Below are positions 57,048 to 64,000 of a stretch of DNA of 64,000 nt, piece by piece. The translations under genes and the position numbers were made by a program. Source of the stretch: an uncultured Clostridia bacterium (lineage in GTDB: Bacteria; Bacillota; Clostridia; Christensenellales; Borkfalkiaceae); the NCBI GenBank assembly GCA_944368775.1, contig CALVXB010000001.1:1-64000 (forward strand), given 5' to 3'. How positions within the stretch are numbered: position 1 is the first letter of the stretch; each line of letters starts with the position of its first letter. Below the pieces are notes generated by a model, which saw nothing but the letters and a program-made list of their open reading frames with translations, made no database searches and was not told the origin of the DNA.

Positions 57048-57076
57048 TTGACTTCATTGCCCGTTCCTTATATAAT
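57048..57076 (+). promoter_or_regulatory. Promoter of the glycosyltransferase gene
   Basis: TTGACT (57048-57053), 17 bp, TATAAT (57071-57076). Confidence 0.85.
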
Positions 57077-57127
57077 AGAAGAATAGAGTGGGAGCCTGCC
57101 TTGCGGCGCCCGCAAAGGAGAGAGGGC

Positions 57128-58924
57128 ATGGAGAGCGTCCGCAGCGACCGCGTCAAGATCTATATTTCCTGTCATAAAGACTGCGCCGCGGTGCACAACG
57201 ACATCTTTACCCCCGTGCGGCAGAAGGATGTCGTCCGTTTTTTGCAGAAGGGGACGGAAGAAGACCGCTTCATGGCGGCGCACGCCAACGAATATTGCGA
57301 GCTTCTCACCCAATATTGGGCGTGGAAGTACGCCGACGCCGACTATTACGGCTTCTGCCATTACCGCCGCTATCTCGAATTCAACGACAAAGTCAAGACC
57401 AACGCCCACCGCTCGGTGCGCCGCGACTACCTGAACGCGCGCACGGCGGCGGAGATGGGGCTGGGCGACGAGGCGGCCGTCCGCCGCGCGGTCGAAAAGT
57501 ACGACGTGCTCGCACCGCTGCCCGTCAACTACTACATCTGCACCGTCTATTGGCAGTACAAAAATGCGGACAACCTGCACATCGAGGACCTCGACGCGGT
57601 CATGGACATCATCCGCACCGAGTACCCCGCCTACGATCGCGCCGCAAAGGAGTACCTGTACGGCCACTACCTGTACACGGGCAACATCTTCGTCATGCGG
57701 CGCGAACTGTTCAAAGATTACAGCGCCTGGCTGTTCGGCATCCTGCGCCGCTTTTATCGGCGGCGCGACATGGCCGCCCTGCGCTACTCGGGCGAAGCGA
57801 TGCGCGCGCCCGGCCACCTCGGCGAGCGTCTGTTCGGCATCTACCTGACCTACCTCGCCCGCCAAAAGAACTGTTCCATCGGCAAGCGCCGCATCGTCAA
57901 ATTTGAGGACACCGAGCCGCCCTTCCGCGCCGCGCCCGCCTTCGGCGACGCCGTCGCCCTCTTCGTGCCCGCCGTGCAGGAGACCCTCGCGCGCGCGGCC
58001 GTCTGCCTGCGCTCGGTCGCCGACGCCGCCTCCTTCGACCGCCGCTACGACGTCGTCTTATTCTGCAGCGGCGTGGGGGAGGAGGACAAGGAGAAGCTGC
58101 GCGAGGTGCTGCACGGTCGCGCCAATTTCTCGCTGCGCTTCTTCGATGTCGACCGCCTGCTCGACGAGCGGCTGCTCGCCGACCTGCCCGCCGAAAGCCG
58201 CACCGCCTATATGCAGCTCGCGCTGCCCCACCTGTTCGCGCAGTACCGCCGCGCCGTCTGGCTGGACGCCGAGGTGGTCGCCCTGCAAGACGTCGCCGCC
58301 CTCTACGACTGCGCCTTGGACGAGGCCGACTGCTGCGCCGCCGTCGCCGACGTCTGCCTCGCGGGCGGGCTGAACGGCTACAGCCCCGCCCTGCGCGAGG
58401 AGTATGGGGAGGGAACGCTCGCCTATGCCGAACCCGGCGTCTTGGTGATGAACTTCGCCGCCATGCGCGCCGCCTACACCGAGGAAGCGCTGCTCCGCAT
58501 GGTGCGCGAGGGCGTGCGCGGAACGTCTGTCCGCCGCGACCTGCTCAATTTGCTGTGCGCGGGCAAGATCCGCTTTCTCGAATACGGCTGGAACTTCATC
58601 CCCGAGAAGGAGGGGGATGAGCGCGCCCGCGCCTGCACCTTCGCCCCCAAGGACATGTACGCCGCCTACCGCGCGGCGGCCTCCGCGCCCATGCTGCTGC
58701 ACTTTGCGGGCAGCGAGCGCCCGTGGGCGGAGGCAGACTCCCGCCACGCCCACATCTTCTGGCGGGTCTGCCGCGAAACGCCGTACGCCGAGCCGCTGCT
58801 GCTCGCCGCCGGCCTCGTCGATCGCGCGGGCTCCGACGGCGCCTTTTTGCGCCGCTTTTTCCCGCGCGGCACCCGCCGCCGCGCCCTGCTCGAAAAGCTG
58901 CGCCGCCCCTTCCGCAAGGTATAA
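57128..58924 (+). CDS. Two-domain glycosyltransferase: DUF4422 plus GT8-like
   Basis: 598 residues from the ATG at 57128 after AAAGGAGAG. Residues about 10-260 form a DUF4422 domain (KIYISCHKD, YYGFCHYRRYLEF, GNIFVMRRELF), a family found with polysaccharide genes. Residues about 290-560 resemble glycosyltransferase family 8, but the metal-binding DxD appears as DAE (VWLDAEVVAL). The C-terminus is basic (RRRALLEKLRRPFRKV) and may bind the membrane. No other cell-surface genes flank it. Confidence 0.8.
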   Translation: MESVRSDRVKIYISCHKDCAAVHNDIFTPVRQKDVVRFLQKGTEEDRFMAAHANEYCELLTQYWAWKYADADYYGFCHYRRYLEFNDKVKTNAHRSVRRDYLNARTAAEMGLGDEAAVRRAVEKYDVLAPLPVNYYICTVYWQYKNADNLHIEDLDAVMDIIRTEYPAYDRAAKEYLYGHYLYTGNIFVMRRELFKDYSAWLFGILRRFYRRRDMAALRYSGEAMRAPGHLGERLFGIYLTYLARQKNCSIGKRRIVKFEDTEPPFRAAPAFGDAVALFVPAVQETLARAAVCLRSVADAASFDRRYDVVLFCSGVGEEDKEKLREVLHGRANFSLRFFDVDRLLDERLLADLPAESRTAYMQLALPHLFAQYRRAVWLDAEVVALQDVAALYDCALDEADCCAAVADVCLAGGLNGYSPALREEYGEGTLAYAEPGVLVMNFAAMRAAYTEEALLRMVREGVRGTSVRRDLLNLLCAGKIRFLEYGWNFIPEKEGDERARACTFAPKDMYAAYRAAASAPMLLHFAGSERPWAEADSRHAHIFWRVCRETPYAEPLLLAAGLVDRAGSDGAFLRRFFPRGTRRRALLEKLRRPFRKV

Positions 58925-59344
58925 GCGGCGCGTGCGCAAGAGCTTGCCCGCTTCGGGCGGGGAATTTGTCCGCTTGCGTATCGGAATTTGTCCGCCGCGG
59001 GCAGGGGAACTTATCCGCTTCGCGTATCGGAATTTGTCCGCACGGGGCGCAGAAACTTTTTTAAATTGTCGGCGCGTCGGCGCCATCCTCCGCGGAGGAT
59101 GGCGCCGCTTTTATGTTCAACGCCGCCGCCGAGCGAACACTTTTCGGCCGCACCGTGCCGAAGGAACGCAGATTTCACGCACCGCCGCCGAGCGAGCGCA
59201 GATTTCCCGCACCGCCGCCGAACGAGCGCAGATTTCCCGCACCGCCGCAGGAGCAGCGCGCGTTCGCCGCACCAAATCAAACATTTTGCAGCCGCGCGCA
59301 AGTTTTGCGCGCGGCTGCGCATACTGTGTGCGGAGGTATCGTCA
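58925..59344. other. 420-bp stretch with small repeats and a perfect palindrome
   Basis: CGTATCGGAATTTGTCCG occurs at about 58976 and 59024. A 28-bp perfect palindrome (59079-59106, centre CCTCCGCGGAGG) followed by GCTTTTA is a strong terminator. Three 30-bp units with GCAGATTTC and GCACCGCCGCC follow at 59168, 59198 and 59228. A hairpin with GCAGCCGCGCGCAA/TTGCGCGCGGCTGC arms lies at about 59289-59318. No gene is supported. Confidence 0.7.
59079..59112 (+). terminator. Palindromic terminator after the glycosyltransferase
   Basis: Perfect 14-bp inverted repeat GGCGCCATCCTCCG/CGGAGGATGGCGCC, then GCTTTTA. Confidence 0.7.
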
Positions 59345-59584
59345 ATGTTTATCGCAAATCTCGTCTCGTACATCCTCGTGCTGCTCGGCGCAGTCAATTG
59401 GGGCCTGTACGGCATCTTCAACTTCAACCTCGTCTCCGCCATCTTTCAGGGAGACCGCAGCGTCGGCGCGATCGTCGTGTATATCCTCATCGCACTCGCG
59501 GCGCTGTGGCTGCTCGTGTATTCCATCTTTGCGGGCGGCGTGCTGCGCCTCGTCGGCGGCGGGCGCGAACGCGACCGCTCGTAA
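59345..59584 (+). CDS. Small membrane protein, DUF378 family
   Basis: 79 residues, two membrane helices (about 4-22 and 42-65) with the DUF378 pattern ILVLLGAVNWGLYGIFNFNLV, and a basic tail. GGAGG precedes the start at 59345. Bacillus YuzA is related. Function unknown. Confidence 0.85.
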   Translation: MFIANLVSYILVLLGAVNWGLYGIFNFNLVSAIFQGDRSVGAIVVYILIALAALWLLVYSIFAGGVLRLVGGGRERDRS

Positions 59585-59705
59585 GGCGGCACGGCAGGGG
59601 AGCGCCCCGCGGACATGGCCCGCGGGGCGCTCTTTTGTGCCCGAAACGTGAAGATAAATTCACCCTTTTTCGCCGCTTTTTCACACGGAAAATGGCGGCT
59701 TCCTA

Positions 59706-59734
59706 TTGACAAAACGCCGCCCTTCGCATATAAT
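59706..59734 (+). promoter_or_regulatory. Promoter of the ABC exporter operon
   Basis: TTGACA (59706-59711), 17 bp, TATAAT (59729-59734). Confidence 0.88.
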
Positions 59735-59743
59735 AGAATTGAA

Positions 59744-59766
59744 AATAGTTATTACTAAAAACTATT
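59744..59766 (+). promoter_or_regulatory. Probable MarR operator
   Basis: AATAGTT-N9-AACTATT lies just after the -10, around the expected transcription start. It fits a binding site for the MarR regulator encoded at the end of the same gene run. Confidence 0.65.
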
Positions 59767-59839
59767 ATCACTATTGTCATAATTTTTCGTGACAAAGTCG
59801 CTGGCGCGCAGCAGCGCGCATGACAGAGGAGGCAAAAAC

Positions 59840-60541
59840 ATGAGCTTTGTCGAATTTCACGAAGTCAGCAAGATCTACACCATGGGCGAAAATAAGATCT
59901 ACGCCGCCAACAAGGTCAGCTTCACCATCGAAAAGGGCGAGTTCTGCGTCATCGTCGGCCCGAGCGGTGCGGGCAAGACGACCGTTCTGAATATGCTCGG
60001 CGGCATGGACGTCGTCACGGAGGGGAAGATCTTGATGGACGGCGAGGAGGTGAGCGCCTTCAACGAGCGCCGCCTGACCGACTACCGCCGCTACGACGTC
60101 GGCTTCGTCTTTCAGTTCTACAACCTCATCCAGAACCTGACCGCCAAAGAGAACGTCGAGATCGCCGCCGAGATCTGCCGCGAGCCGCTGGACGCGGCGG
60201 AGACGCTGCGCAGCGTCGGCCTCGCCGAGCGCATGGATAATTTCCCCGCCCAGCTTTCGGGCGGCGAACAGCAGCGCGTCTCCATCGCGCGCGCCATCGC
60301 CAAAAACCCCAAAATTCTGCTGTGCGACGAGCCGACGGGCGCGCTCGACTACGAGACGGGCAAGAGCATCTTGAAGCTGCTGCAAGACATCTGCCGCGAG
60401 AGCGGCAAGACGGTCATCGTCATCACCCACAACCAGGCGATCACGCAGATGGCCGACCGCGTCATCCACATCAAGAACGGCAAGGTCTTCTCCGAAGAGG
60501 TCCAGGAGCATCCCGCGGACGTCTCTACCATCGAGTGGTAA
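59840..60541 (+). CDS. ABC transporter ATP-binding protein (MacB/LolD type)
   Basis: 233 residues. Walker [10 protein letters not shown] (about 42-50), signature [16 protein letters not shown], Walker [13 protein letters not shown] and the H-loop ITHNQ. Closest to the LolD/MacB/FtsE group, which works with FtsX-like permeases. AGGAGG precedes the start. The permease follows after 28 bp. Confidence 0.93.
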   Translation: MSFVEFHEVSKIYTMGENKIYAANKVSFTIEKGEFCVIVGPSGAGKTTVLNMLGGMDVVTEGKILMDGEEVSAFNERRLTDYRRYDVGFVFQFYNLIQNLTAKENVEIAAEICREPLDAAETLRSVGLAERMDNFPAQLSGGEQQRVSIARAIAKNPKILLCDEPTGALDYETGKSILKLLQDICRESGKTVIVITHNQAITQMADRVIHIKNGKVFSEEVQEHPADVSTIEW

Positions 60542-60569
60542 GGGCGCGCCCGCGCGAGGAGGTGTCGGC

Positions 60570-63203
60570 ATGAAAAAATTCAACAAATACATCGTCAACG
60601 AATTCAAGTCCGGCTTCGGCCGCTTCATCGCCATCATGGCGATCGTCGCCCTCGGCGTCGGCTTCCTCATCGGCGTCCTGCAGGCCACGCCGGACATGAA
60701 GAGCACGATGAGCAACTACTACCTCGACAACCACGCCTACGACGCGGACGTCAAGGCGACCTTCGGCATGACGAAAGAAGACGTCGACGCCATCGCCGCG
60801 CTCGACGGCGTCGAAGAGGCCGTCCCGCTCATCTCTACCGACCTCGTCGCAACCGTCGGCGAGACGGACGCCGCCGTCCGCCTCATCGGCTTGGATACAG
60901 ACGACTTAAAGGAGGGCGGCTATCTCAACGACCTGACCCTGCTCGAAGGGGCGTGGCCGGATGCGCCGGGTGAAGTGCTCGCCTTGCACGGCAGCAACCG
61001 CTTTGACGACGTCGCCGTGGGCGATACCTTCGAGTTGGACGCGGCGAGCGGCACCTATCAGGACGTGTACACGGCAGGAACGCTCACCGTCGTCGGCGTC
61101 GCGTCGTCTGCCGACTACTTTTACGGCGACGGGCGGGAGGTGACCAACGTCGGCTCGGGCGTGCTCGACGCCGTGCTCGTCGGCTGCGCGCAGGACTTGT
61201 ACGACCTGCAAAAGAGCACCATCTTTTCCGTTCTCAACAACGAGGGCGTCATGGGCATGCTCGGCGCCGACCCCATCGAGATCGCCTACACCGACGTGTG
61301 GGTGCAGTTCGAGGGCACGGAGGGGCACGAGCGCTTTACAAGCGGCTATAAAGACTTCCTCGCCGACGGCACCGAAGAGATCGAGGCCATCGTCGACGAC
61401 CGTCTGCAGCCCTTTTTCGACCTCATCGAATCGGCAGAAGAGAGCGGCTTCGGCTCCATTTTGACGAGCATGGGCATCTCCGCCGACAACGTCGATTGGC
61501 TGATCCTCGACCGCGCGAGCACCAACGTCAGCTACGTCAGCTATGATATGAACGTCGAAAAGGTGCAGGACATCGCCGGCGTATTCCCTATCTTCTTCAT
61601 CGTCGTCGCGGCGCTGGTCGCGCTCACCTCCATGACCCGCATGGTCGAGGAGGATCGCATGCAGATCGGCACCTTCAAGGCGCTCGGCTATGGCCGCGGG
61701 CGCATCATGTCCAAGTACCTCATCTTCTGCTGCCTCGCCAGCCTCATCGGCTGCGTCGCGGGCGTGCTCATCGGCTTCAGCCTGCTGCCCTCCATCTTCT
61801 GGCGGGCGTACGGCACCATGTACACGCTGCCCGCGCTCGAATACGGCTTCAGCCCGTGGTTTGCGCTCGCCGTGCTCGTCATCGCCATCGCCGGCACCGC
61901 CATCGTCACATGGGCGGCCTGCCGTTCCTCGCTCAAAGAGCGCCCCGCCGCGCTCATGCAGCCCAAGGCGCCCAAGGCGGGCAAGCGTGTGCTCATCGAG
62001 CGCATCGGCATCCTCTGGAAGCCCCTCAAATTCAAGTGGAAGGCGACGCTGCGCAACATCTTCCGCTATAAAAAGAACATGCTGCTGACCATCATCTCGG
62101 TCATGGGCTGCACGGCGCTCATCCTCACCGGCTTTGGTTTGAACGACTCCATCTCCTCGGTCAGCGATATGCAGTTCGGCGACATCATCCTCTACGACGC
62201 CGTCGTCGACTACACGGGCGACCTCTCCGCCACCGAAAACGAGGCGCTGCTCGACTTCATCGGCGAAGAAGGGGAGGATCACATCTCCCTCTACAGTGAA
62301 AACGTGCAGCTGCGCTTCGGCGAGAGCGGCAAGCAGGTCGAGGGCAGCGAAAACGTCGATTTCTACATCGTCGACGACGCGCAGCAATTCACATCCTTTA
62401 TTTCCTTGCATGAACGCAAAAATTCTGCTATAATCGATGTGAGCGGCGACGGCATCGTGCTCGCGGAGAATATCGCCGTCGTGTACGACGTCTCCGTCGG
62501 CGACACCGTCTCCTACCGCTCGGGCGGCAGGACGGTCGAGCTGCGCGTAGACGCCATCTGCGAAAACTATACGGGCACCTACGCCTACATTTCGGCGGAT
62601 ACGTACGCCGACCGCATCGGCGCGGTGCCCGCGGACAACACGCTGCTCGTCAAGACGGACGTATCCGCAGGCGACGAGGCGGCGGTGCGCGCCCTGCTCG
62701 ACGGCAACGTCAAAGAGGACGGCAGCGCAGACGCGGTCTCCGTCTCGGCAGTCGAGTTCACGCAGACCTCGGCAGACACCTTTGCGGGGCTCGAGTCGAC
62801 GATGGGGCTGGTCATCCTCGTGCTCGTCGTCAGCGCGGGCGCGCTCGCGGCGATCGTGCTGTACAACCTCACCAACATCAACATCGACGAGCGCCGCCGC
62901 GAGATCGCGACGCTGCGCGTGCTCGGCTACCGCCGCGCGGAGGTCGCAGGCTATATCTACCGCGAAAGCGCCATCTTGACCATCGTCGGCTCGCTGCTCG
63001 GCCTCGGGCTCGGCGTCCTGCTCCACCGGTTCATCATCGGCCAGGTCGACAGCATCTCCATGATGCTCGGCCGCGCCATCTTCGGCTGGAGCTACCTGTG
63101 GGCCTTCCTGATCACCATCGCCTTCGCCGCCATCGTCTATGCGTTCATGCTCATCAAGCTGAACAAGATCGACATGGCCGAGTCGCTCAAATCTAACGAA
63201 TGA
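60570..63203 (+). CDS. ABC transporter permease with two FtsX domains
   Basis: 877 residues: an N-terminal membrane helix (about 18-35), a large extracellular domain (about 40-330), an FtsX-type three-helix block (about 335-460), a second anchor near 500, another extracellular domain, and a final FtsX block (about 735-870). This architecture is found in Firmicute exporters for antimicrobial peptides or lipids. Substrate unknown. Followed by a MarR regulator after 13 bp. Confidence 0.9.
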   Translation: MKKFNKYIVNEFKSGFGRFIAIMAIVALGVGFLIGVLQATPDMKSTMSNYYLDNHAYDADVKATFGMTKEDVDAIAALDGVEEAVPLISTDLVATVGETDAAVRLIGLDTDDLKEGGYLNDLTLLEGAWPDAPGEVLALHGSNRFDDVAVGDTFELDAASGTYQDVYTAGTLTVVGVASSADYFYGDGREVTNVGSGVLDAVLVGCAQDLYDLQKSTIFSVLNNEGVMGMLGADPIEIAYTDVWVQFEGTEGHERFTSGYKDFLADGTEEIEAIVDDRLQPFFDLIESAEESGFGSILTSMGISADNVDWLILDRASTNVSYVSYDMNVEKVQDIAGVFPIFFIVVAALVALTSMTRMVEEDRMQIGTFKALGYGRGRIMSKYLIFCCLASLIGCVAGVLIGFSLLPSIFWRAYGTMYTLPALEYGFSPWFALAVLVIAIAGTAIVTWAACRSSLKERPAALMQPKAPKAGKRVLIERIGILWKPLKFKWKATLRNIFRYKKNMLLTIISVMGCTALILTGFGLNDSISSVSDMQFGDIILYDAVVDYTGDLSATENEALLDFIGEEGEDHISLYSENVQLRFGESGKQVEGSENVDFYIVDDAQQFTSFISLHERKNSAIIDVSGDGIVLAENIAVVYDVSVGDTVSYRSGGRTVELRVDAICENYTGTYAYISADTYADRIGAVPADNTLLVKTDVSAGDEAAVRALLDGNVKEDGSADAVSVSAVEFTQTSADTFAGLESTMGLVILVLVVSAGALAAIVLYNLTNINIDERRREIATLRVLGYRRAEVAGYIYRESAILTIVGSLLGLGLGVLLHRFIIGQVDSISMMLGRAIFGWSYLWAFLITIAFAAIVYAFMLIKLNKIDMAESLKSNE

Positions 63204-63216
63204 GGAGGGGAGCGCT

Positions 63217-63666
63217 ATGGACAGAGCACAGCTGCGCGACGGCTTTCTGCACCAGCTCTGGCGGCTGAATAAGCTGGACGTCATCGCCGTCCTGCGCGAA
63301 TTTTTGGAAGGGGAGACGGCCGCGCTGTACTACCTGTGCGACCGCGGCGCGGCGGGCGCCACGCCCTCGCAGATGAGCGAGGCGCTCGAGATCAGCCGCG
63401 CCCGCGCGGCGAACATCCTGCGCGCGCTGCGCAAAAAGGGGTACGTCGAGATGGAAGTTTCCCCCGACGACCGCCGCAAGATGGACGTGCGCTGCACCGA
63501 GGCGGGCCGCCGCCGCTTCAAAGAGAAGTACGATATGCTGCTCGCCGGCGTCGACCGCTACGTCGAACTGCTGGGCGAGGACGACATCAAAGAATTTACC
63601 CGCCTGCTGCAGCGGGCGGCAGACTGCGCCGTGCGCCTGCTCCCGGAGGGGGGCGCAAAAAACTGA
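63217..63666 (+). CDS. MarR family transcriptional regulator
   Basis: 149 residues. Winged helix at about 45-110 (TPSQMSEALEISRARAANILRALRKKGYVEME, then SPDDRRKMDVRCTEAGRRRF), dimerisation helices at both ends. It probably controls the operon from its start, where an AATAGTT/AACTATT palindrome overlaps the transcription start. GGAGGGG precedes the ATG. Confidence 0.9.
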   Translation: MDRAQLRDGFLHQLWRLNKLDVIAVLREFLEGETAALYYLCDRGAAGATPSQMSEALEISRARAANILRALRKKGYVEMEVSPDDRRKMDVRCTEAGRRRFKEKYDMLLAGVDRYVELLGEDDIKEFTRLLQRAADCAVRLLPEGGAKN

Positions 63667-63686
63667 GCGCGCATACGGAGGAATAC

Positions 63687-64000
63687 ATGATCGAAAACGA
63701 ATCGGGCGAAGATTACCTCGAGGCCATCCTGCGCCTTTCTGCAGAGAAGCAAGACGTGCACGCCGTCGAGGTCGCGCGCGAGCTGGGCGTATCCAAGCCC
63801 GCCGTGACCAAGGCGCTGCGCATCTTGGTGCAGAAGGGGTACGTCGAGATCGCGGCAAACCACATCCGCCTGACCGACAGCGGCCGCGCCTACGCTTCCT
63901 CCGTCTACGAAAAGCACCGCCTGATCACACGCTTTTTTATCAAGCTGGGCGTCGACGCAGAAACGGCGGAGGCGGACGCCTGCCGCATGGAGCACCTCGT
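63687..64000 (+). CDS. DtxR/MntR family metal-dependent regulator, partial
   Basis: The first 104 residues are inside the window; the gene runs off the right edge. It begins MIENESGEDYLEAILRLS after GGAGG, with a winged helix (VEVARELGVSKPAVTKALRILVQKGYVE) and the first metal-site residues (YEKHRLITRFFIKLGV, and MEHL at the edge). Family members repress metal uptake when Mn2+ or Fe2+ is bound. Located 20 bp after the MarR gene. Confidence 0.88.
   Translation, partial: MIENESGEDYLEAILRLSAEKQDVHAVEVARELGVSKPAVTKALRILVQKGYVEIAANHIRLTDSGRAYASSVYEKHRLITRFFIKLGVDAETAEADACRMEHL

Overview
This window looks like the chromosome of an endospore-forming Firmicute of the Clostridia type with an unusually high GC content. 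The evidence is the spoIIAA-spoIIAB-sigF operon, spo0A, yabP, yabQ and a ytxC-like gene. A T-box leader before thrS, an infC-rpmI-rplT attenuator leader, a glycine riboswitch and CIRCE sites before groESL add to this. Promoters are close to the sigma-A consensus, mostly TTGACA-17-TATAAT. The archaeal-type AspRS points to tRNA-dependent Asn-tRNA synthesis. I cannot name a species. Because GC is high, most genes carry long open frames on the opposite strand, and I have not annotated these.

Layout: 1-923 is a non-coding tandem array built around copies of the tRNA-Tyr 3' end. 924-1423 holds five tRNAs (Tyr, Thr, Phe, Asp, Met) on the minus strand behind a consensus promoter. 1783-3185 is an Rrf2 regulator with an NAD(P)-binding protein, each behind an identical operator. 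3353-5016 is the spoIIA operon. 5165-10145 has three transporters (AGCS under a glycine riboswitch, NSS, MATE). 10249-10705 is tRNA-Val plus a second tRNA-3'-end repeat cluster. 10821-23848 holds a Ca2+-type P-ATPase, leuS, ytxC, thrS, infC-rpmI-rplT, an rRNA methylase, yebC and proA. 24550-31557 holds a secreted metallo-beta-lactamase pair, typA, yabPQ-divIC-ppx and an M50 protease. 31837-43987 holds gyrBA, a second P-ATPase, serS and two flavoproteins. 44518-52414 holds a QueD-like protein, tRNA-Glu, a 6S-like RNA, pyridoxal kinase, an SDR, glpK, thyA-folA and aspS. 52605-64000 holds groESL, dCMP deaminase, a cyclophilin, spo0A, a two-domain glycosyltransferase, an ABC exporter with its MarR regulator, and a truncated DtxR/MntR regulator.

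Most genes are housekeeping: translation, DNA topology, dTMP and folate supply (thyA, folA, dCMP deaminase), chaperones, and sodium-coupled amino-acid transport. The spoIIA proteins, Spo0A and YabP/YabQ belong to the sporulation programme.

The items most worth a second look are these. (1) A family of repeats hung on tRNA 3' ends, in which the tRNA acceptor strand is copied directly and inverted around terminator hairpins. (2) A Spo0A whose receiver domain has lost the phospho-acceptor aspartate. (3) A dispersed ~35-bp hairpin repeat present in seven intergenic places. (4) A QueD-like enzyme without the catalytic cysteine but with an added zinc ribbon.
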